Positions 46,570-56,952 of a stretch of 64,000 bases of DNA are shown in pieces. Source of the stretch: Candidatus Poribacteria bacterium (GTDB lineage Bacteria; Poribacteria; WGA-4E; WGA-3G); contig JAPPIG010000131.1 of NCBI GenBank assembly GCA_028820635.1, positions 62,001 to 126,000 on the forward strand, read 5' to 3'. The notes beneath the pieces were generated by a model. That model was not told where the DNA came from and did not search any database. It saw nothing but the letters and a program-made list of their open reading frames with translations. How positions within the stretch are numbered: the first letter of the stretch is position 1; each line of letters starts with the position of its first letter. A program made the position numbers and the translations under genes.

Positions 46570-47735
46570 TAAAACTCGGTATAACCCACCTACTAACAGA
46601 AAAGCAGGAATGGTTTGATGGAAAATCTGTCGGTCTGCTAACCAACCACACTGGCGTTGATGAAAATTTGACATACACAATTGAATTGTTAAGTAAATTC
46701 AATTTGGTCTCGCTTTTTTCACCGGAACATGGATTGTGGGGTGCAGCACAAGATGGGGTAAAGATAGTAGATTCAACATATAACCAAAATCATGAGACAA
46801 CAAAAACACAAAAGCAGGCACTACAAGTCTATAGCCTATATGGAACAACGCCGCTTGCATGGACTGAAGTACTCCAAACTTTAGATGTGATCATCTACGA
46901 TATACAAGATGTGGGGGCGCGGTATTACACCTATCTTGGTACGTTGTTGGAGGTGATGAAAGCACTCGAATGGACAATGGAGTCGGGTAAATGTGTTGAG
47001 TGTATTGTTGCGGATCGCCCAAATCCTATTGGCGGAACCAGCATAGAGGGACCAATGTTAGAATCCGACTACACATCTTTAGTCGGACCTTATCCGATAC
47101 CTGTTCGGTACGGTATGACAATTGGTGAAGTCGCGAGGCTTTTTCATTCGGAACAAGGATTTAACTTCCCACTTAAGGTAGCTGGGCTGCAAGGGTGGCA
47201 TCGGGAAATGTGGTATAGTGAAACAGGTTTACCTTGGGTGCCGCCTTCTCCAAATATGCCTACACTTGAAACAGCAACGTTATATCCCGGAACATGTCTA
47301 TTTGAAGGCACGAATGTGAGCGAAGGACGAGGCACGACAAAACCTTTTGAATATATTGGCGCACCGTGGATAGATAAAGAGAAATTGGCAACTCAATTGA
47401 ACGAGCGCGAGTTTCCGGGGGTGCTTTTCCGTCCAATTGTGTTCACACCACAGTTCTCCAAATATGATGGTGAAGTGTGCCACGGCGTTGCAATACATAT
47501 TACCAATCCAAAGCAGGTGGTACCGATTGAAATTTTAGTATGGATGTTAAGAATACTAATTGATGAACACTCCAGTGAATTTGAATTTAGAGAAACACAT
47601 TTTGATAGATTGGCTGGCAGTTCAACACTCCGAAAAACACTGTTAAGAGGAACTCCGTGCGATGAAATTATTGAAACGTGGGCAATTGACGAGAAACAAT
47701 TCCGCGCAAGACGAGAACCTTATCTGTTGTATTAG
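46566..47735 (+). CDS. namZ: exo-beta-N-acetylmuramidase NamZ (DUF1343)
   Basis: The 389-aa protein has the DUF1343 hallmarks GLLTNHTGVDENL, FSPEHGLWG, YDIQDVGARYYTYLGTL and DRPNPIGG. NamZ releases terminal MurNAc from peptidoglycan fragments. No signal peptide is visible, so it would act in the cytoplasm unless exported otherwise. It is translationally coupled to the serine hydrolase upstream. AnmK is encoded 237 bp downstream. Confidence 0.88.
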   Translation: MIKLGITHLLTEKQEWFDGKSVGLLTNHTGVDENLTYTIELLSKFNLVSLFSPEHGLWGAAQDGVKIVDSTYNQNHETTKTQKQALQVYSLYGTTPLAWTEVLQTLDVIIYDIQDVGARYYTYLGTLLEVMKALEWTMESGKCVECIVADRPNPIGGTSIEGPMLESDYTSLVGPYPIPVRYGMTIGEVARLFHSEQGFNFPLKVAGLQGWHREMWYSETGLPWVPPSPNMPTLETATLYPGTCLFEGTNVSEGRGTTKPFEYIGAPWIDKEKLATQLNEREFPGVLFRPIVFTPQFSKYDGEVCHGVAIHITNPKQVVPIEILVWMLRILIDEHSSEFEFRETHFDRLAGSSTLRKTLLRGTPCDEIIETWAIDEKQFRARREPYLLY

Positions 47736-47972
47736 TTTTCAGTCGTCTGCTAAACATAATCAACATTGCGGGCATCTTTCATTGATAATATAATTGCGTT
47801 GAATTCATAACATACATCATCTTATAGTAAAATCCACAATTACCTTTACATTGGCGAGGTTAGGAAACCTCGCCAGCGCGAGCGTAGGGATTGTTGTTCA
47901 TTAAAGTGTGAACATATTTTCGGATTATACTATAACTGAAAACCGACAACTGACATCTGATAACTATAAACC
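47736..47972. other. intergenic region with GGCGAGGTT hairpin
   Basis: No gene is seen. GGCGAGGTT-AGGA-AACCTCGCC (47851-47872) is a perfect 9-bp stem. Its twin lies near 4510-4530. The preceding CTTATAGTAAAATCC also occurs near 37472 beside another repeat. Confidence 0.55.
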
Positions 47973-49148
47973 ATGAAACCATTTTACGATCTGCTACAGA
48001 AAGAAAAAAAGAAAATTATCGGCTTAATGAGCGGAACGTCTGCGGATGGAGTGGATGTTGCCATCGTTGAAATTACAGGATTAGGACTAACTACGAAAAT
48101 AGACTTGATAGCGTTTGAAACAGTGCCATATCAATCTCAGACGCGCAAGAGAATTTTTGACCTTTTTAGTGTTGAAACCGCACGGGTTGATGAAATTTGT
48201 ACAATGAATTTCGTATTGGGCAAGCTATTTGCAGAAAGCACTTTGGCAGTGCTGGAAAAAGTTAGCATAGAACCGACACAAATTGACCTCATCGGATCCC
48301 ACGGACAAACAATTCATCACATGCCTACAGCATCAGTCCCTGGAACACTACAGATTGGTGAACCTGCCGTGATAGCACATGAGACAGGCATCCCGACCAT
48401 TGCTGATTTCCGTGTGGCAGACGTCGCAGCAGGCGGAGAAGGCGCACCTTTAATTGCCTATCCCGATTTTTTAGTATTTCGCCACCCTATGCAGACTATT
48501 GGACTGTTGAATATCGGGGGAATTGCAAATCTGACGGTACTGCCAGCAGGTTGTGGTATAGAAACGGTGCAGGCATCAGATACAGGTCCCGGCAATATGG
48601 TCTTAGATGCGTGCGTTGAAAAGATAACAGATGGGGAAAAGCAATTTGATAAAAATGGAGAATTGGCACGTCAAGGAACGGTTTGCAAAAACCTTTTAGA
48701 AACATGGCTTACACATCCGTTTTTTGAGTTATCTCCACCCAAAACGACAGGACGTGAGATGTTTGGAACAATATTTGCTGATACTTGCATGCAACAGATT
48801 AATAAGCAGGGAATTTCAGAGTCCGATGGGTTGGCAACACTTACAGCATTAACAGTTGAGAGTATTGCCCGATATTATAAGCATTTTGTTGAGGCAAAAT
48901 CGCCACTGGATATTCTATACGTCAGCGGTGGCGGCGCACAAAACCCTCTTATGATGCACGGTCTTGCCGACGCGTTTGATCCTATTCCAGTTGTAGATGT
49001 GACGGAAAAGGGAATTTCGGGCGATGCAAAAGAGGCGATTGCTTTTGCTATCCTCGCCAACGAAGCAGTGCATGGGAATTTCGGTAATGTGCCGAATGCG
49101 ACTGGGGCATCGTGTGGGAAAGTATTAGGGAAGTTTGTTTGTCCATAA
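47973..49148 (+). CDS. anmK: anhydro-N-acetylmuramic acid kinase
   Basis: The 391-aa cytoplasmic kinase hydrolyses 1,6-anhydroMurNAc and phosphorylates it to MurNAc-6-P. It has GLMSGTSADGVDVAIVEI, GSHGQTIHH, DTGPGNMVLDA and SGGGAQNPLM in the family order. The length is usual. It completes a recycling set with the AmiE-like and NamZ genes on the same strand. No murQ etherase is in the window. Confidence 0.95.
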   Translation: MKPFYDLLQKEKKKIIGLMSGTSADGVDVAIVEITGLGLTTKIDLIAFETVPYQSQTRKRIFDLFSVETARVDEICTMNFVLGKLFAESTLAVLEKVSIEPTQIDLIGSHGQTIHHMPTASVPGTLQIGEPAVIAHETGIPTIADFRVADVAAGGEGAPLIAYPDFLVFRHPMQTIGLLNIGGIANLTVLPAGCGIETVQASDTGPGNMVLDACVEKITDGEKQFDKNGELARQGTVCKNLLETWLTHPFFELSPPKTTGREMFGTIFADTCMQQINKQGISESDGLATLTALTVESIARYYKHFVEAKSPLDILYVSGGGAQNPLMMHGLADAFDPIPVVDVTEKGISGDAKEAIAFAILANEAVHGNFGNVPNATGASCGKVLGKFVCP

Positions 49149-49245
49149 ATGGCTATCGGCAGTCGGCTATCGGCATTTAGCCATCGGAGTTGTTCCCTTA
49201 TAGCCATAATTGATTGTTCATCCAACCTATAAAATAAATACTACC

Positions 49246-50250
49246 TTAAAATCTGACGCGGAGGGACAGACGGTTGCTGATGCCTAAATCTGGTTGCCGT
49301 TGATAGGCATAATCAACATGGAATGCAGCGCCGGTAACGAATCGGAGTTGGAGACCAGCACCTGCGGTGAAGTACATCGCGCGGGACGTACCATTTCGTC
49401 CATCAAATCCGCAACGGAGTGCTAATAGGTCAAAGAGGATGTATTCAGCACCCGTGTGAAATTCATAGTCGTTGCGGGTGTCAACATCTGCTGCTATGGT
49501 GAGTTTACTGTTGAAAATAGCGAGTTTCTGGTGGTAAGCGACACCTATTTTAAAGCGCGGCAATAACGTCTCTGTGTGAGGCGATTCACCCTCGTTTTCT
49601 GGCGGTGTGTTCCAATAGAGCTTGGTTGTGAAAAAATCACTGGCCACGATACCCATCGAAAAAGCAGTTGATTTATCTTCGTCCGTTTTTGCAAGGATAC
49701 CGAGATCGCTTCCACCACCGATAGCATTGGTATTACGATATGCAGCGATATAGATCAGCTTGAGACTGGCACCGAGATGGATAGAAATGTCTCTCGGTAA
49801 AGTTGTGAGATGCCGCGCCCCACTGAGTAGAAAGGCATTACTTGTATTGCTAAAGGTGCCAAGGACATAAGGACGGTTGTTAGGACCAATGGCTCTACTG
49901 GTAACGGGAATCCCAGTAATCGGTATATCATCCACACCAACACGTAACCAACTGATACCGAAGGTTGTCTTTGGGGAAAATGGATAAATGTAACTTGCGA
50001 CATCATATGCAGCAAGGTCTGCAAGCGTGGCATGCATAAAATTAAACTCATGATGTGTCAACTGTGCAATACCAGCAGGATTGTAGTAGGTAGTGCTCGC
50101 TTCATCAGCAATAGCGGTAAAGGCATTGCCCATACCTAACGGACGCGCACCTGTCCCGAATGTCAGGAAATCTGCTGTATACGTCTGTTCAGCTGCAGCG
50201 GGTAGTATTATGTATATAAAAAGGAAACATATAACAATAAATTTTTTCAT
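49246..50250 (-). CDS. PorV/PorQ-family outer membrane beta-barrel protein (second)
   Basis: The 334-aa protein has a signal peptide ending PAAA, then ADFLTFGTGARPLGMGNAFTAIADEASTTYYNPAGIAQL, the PorV/PorQ opening. It ends SLRVRF with terminal Phe. It lies 77 bp downstream of the giant C25 peptidase gene. In type IX systems PorV binds the C25 sortase PorU, so the pairing fits an attachment complex; that is inference. Confidence 0.87.
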   Translation of the reverse strand: MKKFIVICFLFIYIILPAAAEQTYTADFLTFGTGARPLGMGNAFTAIADEASTTYYNPAGIAQLTHHEFNFMHATLADLAAYDVASYIYPFSPKTTFGISWLRVGVDDIPITGIPVTSRAIGPNNRPYVLGTFSNTSNAFLLSGARHLTTLPRDISIHLGASLKLIYIAAYRNTNAIGGGSDLGILAKTDEDKSTAFSMGIVASDFFTTKLYWNTPPENEGESPHTETLLPRFKIGVAYHQKLAIFNSKLTIAADVDTRNDYEFHTGAEYILFDLLALRCGFDGRNGTSRAMYFTAGAGLQLRFVTGAAFHVDYAYQRQPDLGISNRLSLRVRF

Positions 50251-50327
50251 AATTCTAAAAGACTATCAGCAACCAGTTTCGTAAAAGTTTGATCAGAAAC
50301 CGACTGCTGAGTGCCAACTGCCGATGG

Positions 50328-53300
50328 CTATTTCAATTTCATCATTTTCAAAATGTGCGTCTGGTCATCTTCATCCGCATCATCACTTTTAACAATTATT
50401 TTCCCAAAATAAACCCCATTAGCAACCTCGTTGCCATCATCATCTTTTCCATCCCACTCAAGCTTTATAAATCCAGCAGGTGCATCAGTTTTTAATTCTC
50501 TAATGAGTCTGCCGGTAACGGTATATATTTTCACAGTGAGTGACTCAGCGGGTTTTGTCAACTCACATGTCACTGTAGTATCTCGTGTAAACGGGTTCGG
50601 ATAATTCAAGGGTTCTACTAATTGAAGTTTGCCATGCACCTGAAAGGTAATCTCACTCTCCCCTTCATTTCCATCAAGGTCACTCGCGGTGAGTCGGAGC
50701 TGGTATTCTCGAGGTTCAAGTTCAGGAGAATTGTATGTCAAAATAAGTTGTGTTGAACCTGGATGCTGTGTGAGTTTGTATTCAGTTTCGGCAATAGTTT
50801 CAAATTCTCCAAATCTTCCTAAGGCAAGTTGAATAGGACGTGTGATATAATCAATACCACGCGCATCAGTAAGTGTTGCTTGGATAAGCGGGGATGCGTC
50901 AACTGAAGCACCAGAAGTAAAATGTTGTTGGTCACCAATCGTTAACTGAATGTCGGGAGGCACCGCATCTTCACTCCGGAGGCAAGTAACTGTGCCTAAA
51001 TATGAGGTTTTTGCTTGAATTGTTCCCACCGTAGTGGTTTCAAACAAGAATCGATCACCTGCGGTAAAGGTCCGGGGCCCCTGTGTTATTAGCAGATTCA
51101 ACCCGTAATCACTGTGTTCAAAAGGTTTGCCGACTGTACCATATATCGGTTCTCCATTCTTTGTTAAAACCCCGGTATTTTTTCCTTCAATCTGAAACTC
51201 CGTTGCGGAAACAAACATGATGAGCCAAGTATCCTGTGGAATTGTTGTCTCTGGTGACAGCTCAAGATATTGGACGGCTCCGTCCCCTCTGTTCCTACTG
51301 GCAAAAGAAGACGTATAAAATTCGTTACTCTGTTCACCCGGCACTTCAATTTGCGTGACACCGAAGCGTAACACATCACCGAATTGAAAAGGGGTTTCTC
51401 CATCTTCAAAGTCAATCGTAAGTCCGGAAATAGCGTTTTGGGTTGTGCCGAAATTATTATTGAAAGATGTGATGGGAATTCCTCTCTCAATTACTTCTAA
51501 TTGATGATTATCTAACGGCACTTCCTGATCAGATTCTTCAGGTATAAAAAGAAGTCTATAGGTCCGCGCAGTCTCAAAAAGGACTATCCAGTGGCCTGTT
51601 TCAGCACCTTCTGACTGAATAAAAACATCTCTAATTATTCCATCACCAGCATTATCGTTCTGGACTTGGGTGGCGCGGGTAGTCGTATAGATGTCGCCAT
51701 TGGGACGCCTTTTGATTTCAGAATCAAGCCGTGTCCAGTTAGCTAAAGTGTTGAGCCAAAGATATGTGCCTATATTCCGTGCTCGCACCTCTACAGCAGC
51801 ATTAAGGGTTTCATCTATAGCAGGCATCTCGTTTGACACATCCATCTCACTACCAAAAAGCTCTCTTACTACCTCTTGTTGTAGTGCTGTAAAATCAAAA
51901 TCGAGCTCAACCGCAACCGGTGCTTGAAGTTTAAAAGAATGCCAAAGATCATCAGATTCAGTTTGGTTTAAGTGCAGTGTGTAACCGAGTAGGGATGAAT
52001 GTGTTGGTAATGTTACTGGGAAAAGTATCCCTGTTTTTAGATTGTCTTTTCGTTCACTCCCAATAATAGGAAGCGGTAGTTCTGGTGTGGGACTCCTTGC
52101 CTCTCCTGTGCCGCCAACAAAGTATTCGGACTCAGTATTCACAACATCTGAAACTATCGGGAGAACATTGAGAAATGAAGATTTTTCTTGGATAACACCC
52201 GCAGGCGTTATGATGCGGATACCATCATCAGCACTGGCAACTCGCGCGGGTCCTTCCCCAATTATGTTGCCGGAAACAGTAATCTGCCTATACCCGATAT
52301 TATCTTGCTCATAATTTTCGCGTACTTTTCCATGTTGATCCGCATCACTAAAGATAGGATCGACATAGACAAACACATCGTGTATGCCGCTACGTAGAGA
52401 TACTGGAATAGCAACAGTCGCAATAGGATTGGTATTAAGCGGATCAGGTGTATAAGCGTTGGACTTTTGAATTAACGGATTTCGGACAACCCAGTCATCT
52501 GGTTTTATTTGGGTTTTACCAAGTAGGTTGGCATCAGCATCAACGATACGATTTCCGTCTATGTCAGGATTACCGCTAAAAAAGGCTACTTCTACATCAA
52601 CATCGGAAAGTCCAAGTGCTGAGATCAGATTATTGTCAGAAATAATAGCATCGTTAGAATTAGTAGACCCCTCAACTTCAATATCAACAGACAAAGAATG
52701 CCCCTGTGCAGCATCTTTAGGATCGCTCAACTTATAATTGATCTGTCCAACTTTTTCCCTACGTTTAGAAACCACTGAAAGATTCGGATATTTATACGGA
52801 TAGAATCGGTAATAATCGGACTGTACAACAAACCCATCCGTATCCGTAACTTCAAAATCGTATCGAAAAGCAGAACCATCAGTTGGAGCAGGTAAAGGTG
52901 CCGGAAGTTCCCACCACCTTGCATTAGATTCTGATTCAGTATCTATTTCGACTGGTTCTAAGGGAACTTTTTCCCACGTGTGCGTTTCCGGATTTCGCCA
53001 CTCTAACACAACAGAATCTACAGCGTTTTCATCATCAGAGATGTTTACAGAGATATCAACCATCTCCTCTCCCGTTGAGGTTGTAACCAACTCGGTTTTT
53101 ATATCAAGTATTTTCGGCACTTCAACAGTGAAACCGTCGCCTCCAACAGCAATTTCGGTGGCGTTTTCTGCATAATATTCTACGTGTGCATCACCCGGTG
53201 AAATGTTTTCTGGCACATCTATTGCAACTTCAGGATAACTACCACGCTTCACTTGTAGCGTCTTTGTAACAGGAACATCACCGGAGTAGAACTCTCTTCG

Positions 53301-56300
53301 GGCACCGGTTTTATCAACACCGACAGATTGTTGTCCTGGGAAAATAACTTTTACTGTTAGTTCTCCATCAAAATTGGTATTACGTGTAAAAACCTTCTTG
53401 TTCGTTTCAATATCGTAGCGTGCAGTTTGAATGAATCCGGATGCGATCTTGAGTTTATCGCCTGCTTTGACCGTCTTTGTCTCAATTACAGGAAGGATTT
53501 CGTAATCTGCCATAGCAATCTGCATCGCTGGATCACCAAAAAGCGTATATTCAAGCATGATATCAAGCTGCGATGTGCCTTGAGTCAAGAGATACTCAAG
53601 TTTAGAATCAAAGCTGAGAGGACCGATTTGTCGGATATCGCGTTGGAATAGCATATCAAAGATAATTCGGTTAAGATCCTCGTTACCGTCACCGTAAGTG
53701 AGTCGTGTAGCACTCAGCATCCCGATGATACCACCTCTCTCTTTACGGAGCAACTTTTCCGCCATGCTCGGTTCACCCGGCTTGTCAAAATATCCGTTAT
53801 AACAACTCAGCACCAACATAAAAGGTAAATTCCCAGTCTCTTCAATTTTATCAATAGAGGCGTTATCAAAGATAGATTCGTGTGCCCAGACAATACGTCC
53901 ACCGTGCCCCGCGTACTGTGCAATGGCAGATCCTTCACTTAAAGCATTAATAATTCTCTCTTTTGCTACGTGTCGAGGAAGCTTTCCAGGGAATTGTTCC
54001 GGATTCGCTTCAACTTCATCTATGATATCTTCGAGATAAATTTCGACAGTTTCGTAGCCGAGTCGTGTATGATCTTTGGCAATTTCATTGAGGCTCTTTT
54101 TAAAGATATGATCACCAGAATTGCTCACCTCATCATCCGCAACAGAGATAATTCGGCGTCTCCATGCCCCATTAGATGGTTGCGCTTCATAATTGATAAT
54201 CTTGTCAACAATACCTTCAGCTTCCGCCTCAGTTTCAACGCTTAATCTGCCAAGATAAAAATCAACAAATTCATCGTGTCCCGAAACTGTTGCATACCAA
54301 TGGTCTGCAGAAGTTCTACCGAAGGAATCAGTTGTAATATAGTGAGGCGGTATATAGCCTGAAAGTTCTGGCGGTTCACTATAGATTTTTTTATCTATAC
54401 CTCGAAAATCGAAGGTGCCATCGCCGAGGAACACTACATACGAGAGTGCTGGTGGAGCCCAATTTTGGTATGCATATCTTAGAAAATCTTTTATCCAGAC
54501 CGGATGAACTTTTCCATCGCCAAAAGTGTTGTAAACATCGGTTATATCAACAACTTTGGTTCGGTATCCACCCCCTCCTGCTGTTGATCGCCAATTTGCC
54601 AATCTTTCGGCTGCATCTCGAAATCTGGAATGTGTTAAGATGAGGTAGTCTGCTCCGTTCAATGGGTTTTGTAAATCGCTTGGTGGAACGGTTTCAATCT
54701 GAACAGGTTTGCGAAGTGCGGTATCTGAGACCGCTATAAACTCGGTTGATCGGGTATCCGGTATCTGAAAAGTTGCTGTGTAGGTGCTATTTGGTACAGC
54801 TCTGAGGTCCCCAGAATTCAATGCTCTGAGACGCGCGCGCATGTTATCATCGGTTGCACGTCTCGTAACATCAACGCCTTGAAGTTTTGCCGTAAGCGTA
54901 TTCCCATCCGTTTCAAAAACAGAAATCTGTGGATCAAGGAATGCATCAATCCGAAATTGATGTGTAACACCTTTATTTTCATCGTCTTGGCTTGCTTTGA
55001 CAGGAGTGCCAAAACGGAGTTGATCGTTCACAGCAAAAAAGAGGCGCGTATAATCAACCCAAAATCGGTTGAGATAAATATGATACGGATAACGTGTTGT
55101 GTCCTCTTCAAAAGTGTCGTCAATACGTGTTAAAGATAGAACGTTTGTTTCACCCTGTGCAGCATCTTTGAGGTTATTCCAAACACGGAGATTCTCTGAG
55201 AGGGTCACTTGTGCTTGACTTTCCCACGTTGCACGCTCAATTTGAACACTATTGATTGATGCATAAATCTCATGTGTCACAGGTGTTCCACCTTGTAGAA
55301 CGACCTGTATTTGTGGCGGGTCAAAACTTTTCGCCACGTCATAAAGTGGAAACTCAAGTCGTAGTTCTCCGATATCGCTTGCATTTTTGATACCGTCCCA
55401 GTACCAAAAATCTAAAGCATCAAACCATTTGTGTTTTTCACCAGCATCGACTGTGTCCGGATGAACAAATTCAAGGTTGTTGCTAAGATGATCCTCTTCA
55501 AAAACGACGCGCGATCGGAAGGTTGGAACTTGAACTGCCGTTGCATCGCTGGGACTCGCTTCAATTTGCGGCACACGCACAGAATGTTGTCCTTCAGTAG
55601 CAATACTAAGCCAATATATGTTCCATAATGTATAGGCATTCTTTGGAAAAGGACTTTCGGGATCAGTAGAACTGTGCGCTAAGAAAAAGATTGCATCCTC
55701 CGCGTCAAAGCTGCCATCTACTGCCCCGCTGACATAAAGTGGAATTTCTTGGTCTCCATGTGTGAGGCGAATTTTTCGTGGATCAACACCTATCAGGTCA
55801 ATACCCCAATCGGTACGGAGAGATGCCGCAGTAACTTTATATATACCAGTTTCATCAATATAAAGTTTGTAACGGGTCTGAAGCGATTTATCTGTAAGTC
55901 CTGGCGCAGCAGGAGCAGATGGGAGCGGTCCCATACCGGATTGCAAAGTTCGCGCTCTCTCCAAATCAACATTGAAAACCTGACGATAGTCCGCGTAGTT
56001 GAAAATGTGCTGTGTAAAAGTTCGTTTAAAAGGAGATAGAGTCTGATTTAAGCTTGCGGATGCTGAATTGAATGCCGCATCTGTCGCACGGGTTTTCAAT
56101 TGAGAATTAAAAGGAATGAAAACGGTGAGGCTACTATAAGAGCGAAGTTCGCTCGTTGCGGCATTATAATGTACTGGATGTAAAGCCAAACTAATGACAC
56201 GTTGGGAACGAATTTTACCATCCATCTCTATGCGGGCAAGGACTGCCGGATACAGTTTGGAACTGGAATTAGAGTTCGTCTCTTTTTTATTTTGGAGCAG

Positions 56301-56762
56301 TTTCACACCACTGCGGGTTTGTGTTGCACCCGTATTAACAGAAATATCAGCGTTGCTCAATTGGGCATCTGAAGGAATAGCTAACAGAACACGCGTGACG
56401 GGCAATTTGGGGTGCCCGGGTTCTTGAAGCCAATCACACTCTAAATATCTTGCCGTATGGTATACACCACTTGCCTCCACACTTTTTAAATCGGAGTCTG
56501 GTTTAACTTGTGCAACGTGAAGTTGTGGAAGTTTGAAATTTACAGTAATACCATCTGCAGTGGTCACTTGCGTCACTTCAGCAATTGCAGCAACACTAAA
56601 AACTAACAGAACCGATGCAAAAATGAGCCAGTACGCACACACAGCACGCACTGAAATTCTGGGAGACATTTTCAAAAATCTCTGTATTGTGCCCAACAAA
56701 GCGTTCACAATAAGACTTATTGATCTCCTATTCCAATGTCCATTTGAGAGCATTATTATCAA
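50328..56762 (-). CDS. giant C25-family (gingipain/PorU-type) cysteine peptidase
   Basis: This is a 2144-aa exported protein. The first ATG is 56762; ATG 56669 (MSPRISVRA) would place the hydrophobic signal nearer the N-terminus, and neither has a strong SD. A pro/beta region (about 60-700) is followed by the C25 domain (about 735-1100). QYAGHGG carries His953 and LSCYNGYF carries Cys987, 34 apart, like the His-Cys dyad of gingipains. A long tail of beta-type repeats follows, with CARDB-like stretches (about 1330-1520). The FlgD-like C-terminus has YPNPFTRDT, LTVKIYTVTGRLIREL and GNEVANGVYF. It could be a sortase, a surface protease, or both. Confidence 0.85.
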   Translation of the reverse strand: MIIMLSNGHWNRRSISLIVNALLGTIQRFLKMSPRISVRAVCAYWLIFASVLLVFSVAAIAEVTQVTTADGITVNFKLPQLHVAQVKPDSDLKSVEASGVYHTARYLECDWLQEPGHPKLPVTRVLLAIPSDAQLSNADISVNTGATQTRSGVKLLQNKKETNSNSSSKLYPAVLARIEMDGKIRSQRVISLALHPVHYNAATSELRSYSSLTVFIPFNSQLKTRATDAAFNSASASLNQTLSPFKRTFTQHIFNYADYRQVFNVDLERARTLQSGMGPLPSAPAAPGLTDKSLQTRYKLYIDETGIYKVTAASLRTDWGIDLIGVDPRKIRLTHGDQEIPLYVSGAVDGSFDAEDAIFFLAHSSTDPESPFPKNAYTLWNIYWLSIATEGQHSVRVPQIEASPSDATAVQVPTFRSRVVFEEDHLSNNLEFVHPDTVDAGEKHKWFDALDFWYWDGIKNASDIGELRLEFPLYDVAKSFDPPQIQVVLQGGTPVTHEIYASINSVQIERATWESQAQVTLSENLRVWNNLKDAAQGETNVLSLTRIDDTFEEDTTRYPYHIYLNRFWVDYTRLFFAVNDQLRFGTPVKASQDDENKGVTHQFRIDAFLDPQISVFETDGNTLTAKLQGVDVTRRATDDNMRARLRALNSGDLRAVPNSTYTATFQIPDTRSTEFIAVSDTALRKPVQIETVPPSDLQNPLNGADYLILTHSRFRDAAERLANWRSTAGGGGYRTKVVDITDVYNTFGDGKVHPVWIKDFLRYAYQNWAPPALSYVVFLGDGTFDFRGIDKKIYSEPPELSGYIPPHYITTDSFGRTSADHWYATVSGHDEFVDFYLGRLSVETEAEAEGIVDKIINYEAQPSNGAWRRRIISVADDEVSNSGDHIFKKSLNEIAKDHTRLGYETVEIYLEDIIDEVEANPEQFPGKLPRHVAKERIINALSEGSAIAQYAGHGGRIVWAHESIFDNASIDKIEETGNLPFMLVLSCYNGYFDKPGEPSMAEKLLRKERGGIIGMLSATRLTYGDGNEDLNRIIFDMLFQRDIRQIGPLSFDSKLEYLLTQGTSQLDIMLEYTLFGDPAMQIAMADYEILPVIETKTVKAGDKLKIASGFIQTARYDIETNKKVFTRNTNFDGELTVKVIFPGQQSVGVDKTGARREFYSGDVPVTKTLQVKRGSYPEVAIDVPENISPGDAHVEYYAENATEIAVGGDGFTVEVPKILDIKTELVTTSTGEEMVDISVNISDDENAVDSVVLEWRNPETHTWEKVPLEPVEIDTESESNARWWELPAPLPAPTDGSAFRYDFEVTDTDGFVVQSDYYRFYPYKYPNLSVVSKRREKVGQINYKLSDPKDAAQGHSLSVDIEVEGSTNSNDAIISDNNLISALGLSDVDVEVAFFSGNPDIDGNRIVDADANLLGKTQIKPDDWVVRNPLIQKSNAYTPDPLNTNPIATVAIPVSLRSGIHDVFVYVDPIFSDADQHGKVRENYEQDNIGYRQITVSGNIIGEGPARVASADDGIRIITPAGVIQEKSSFLNVLPIVSDVVNTESEYFVGGTGEARSPTPELPLPIIGSERKDNLKTGILFPVTLPTHSSLLGYTLHLNQTESDDLWHSFKLQAPVAVELDFDFTALQQEVVRELFGSEMDVSNEMPAIDETLNAAVEVRARNIGTYLWLNTLANWTRLDSEIKRRPNGDIYTTTRATQVQNDNAGDGIIRDVFIQSEGAETGHWIVLFETARTYRLLFIPEESDQEVPLDNHQLEVIERGIPITSFNNNFGTTQNAISGLTIDFEDGETPFQFGDVLRFGVTQIEVPGEQSNEFYTSSFASRNRGDGAVQYLELSPETTIPQDTWLIMFVSATEFQIEGKNTGVLTKNGEPIYGTVGKPFEHSDYGLNLLITQGPRTFTAGDRFLFETTTVGTIQAKTSYLGTVTCLRSEDAVPPDIQLTIGDQQHFTSGASVDASPLIQATLTDARGIDYITRPIQLALGRFGEFETIAETEYKLTQHPGSTQLILTYNSPELEPREYQLRLTASDLDGNEGESEITFQVHGKLQLVEPLNYPNPFTRDTTVTCELTKPAESLTVKIYTVTGRLIRELKTDAPAGFIKLEWDGKDDDGNEVANGVYFGKIIVKSDDADEDDQTHILKMMKLK

Positions 56763-56844
56763 AACCTTAAAATGATATAATGTTAAGATGCAATGATTTA
56801 GTTTTTAGTTGCAAACCGATTTAGTTTTCTTCAAAAAATGTGAA

Positions 56845-56907
56845 TTTATGGTGAATTATTGAAATAATTGGATACCTCACCTGTTGGAGCGATCTCCGAA
56901 TCGCGAC
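56845..56907 (+). repeat. 63-bp dispersed repeat, copy B
   Basis: This is the opposite-orientation partner of 27597-27659, with about 58 of 63 matching. It lies between the C25 gene and the IS4-type remnant. A GGTCGGGTTTCGCTTCGCTC repeat follows at about 56932. Confidence 0.75.
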
Positions 56908-56952
56908 GAATTTCACTGATAGTGAGTTGTAGGTCGGGTTTCGCTTCGCTCT

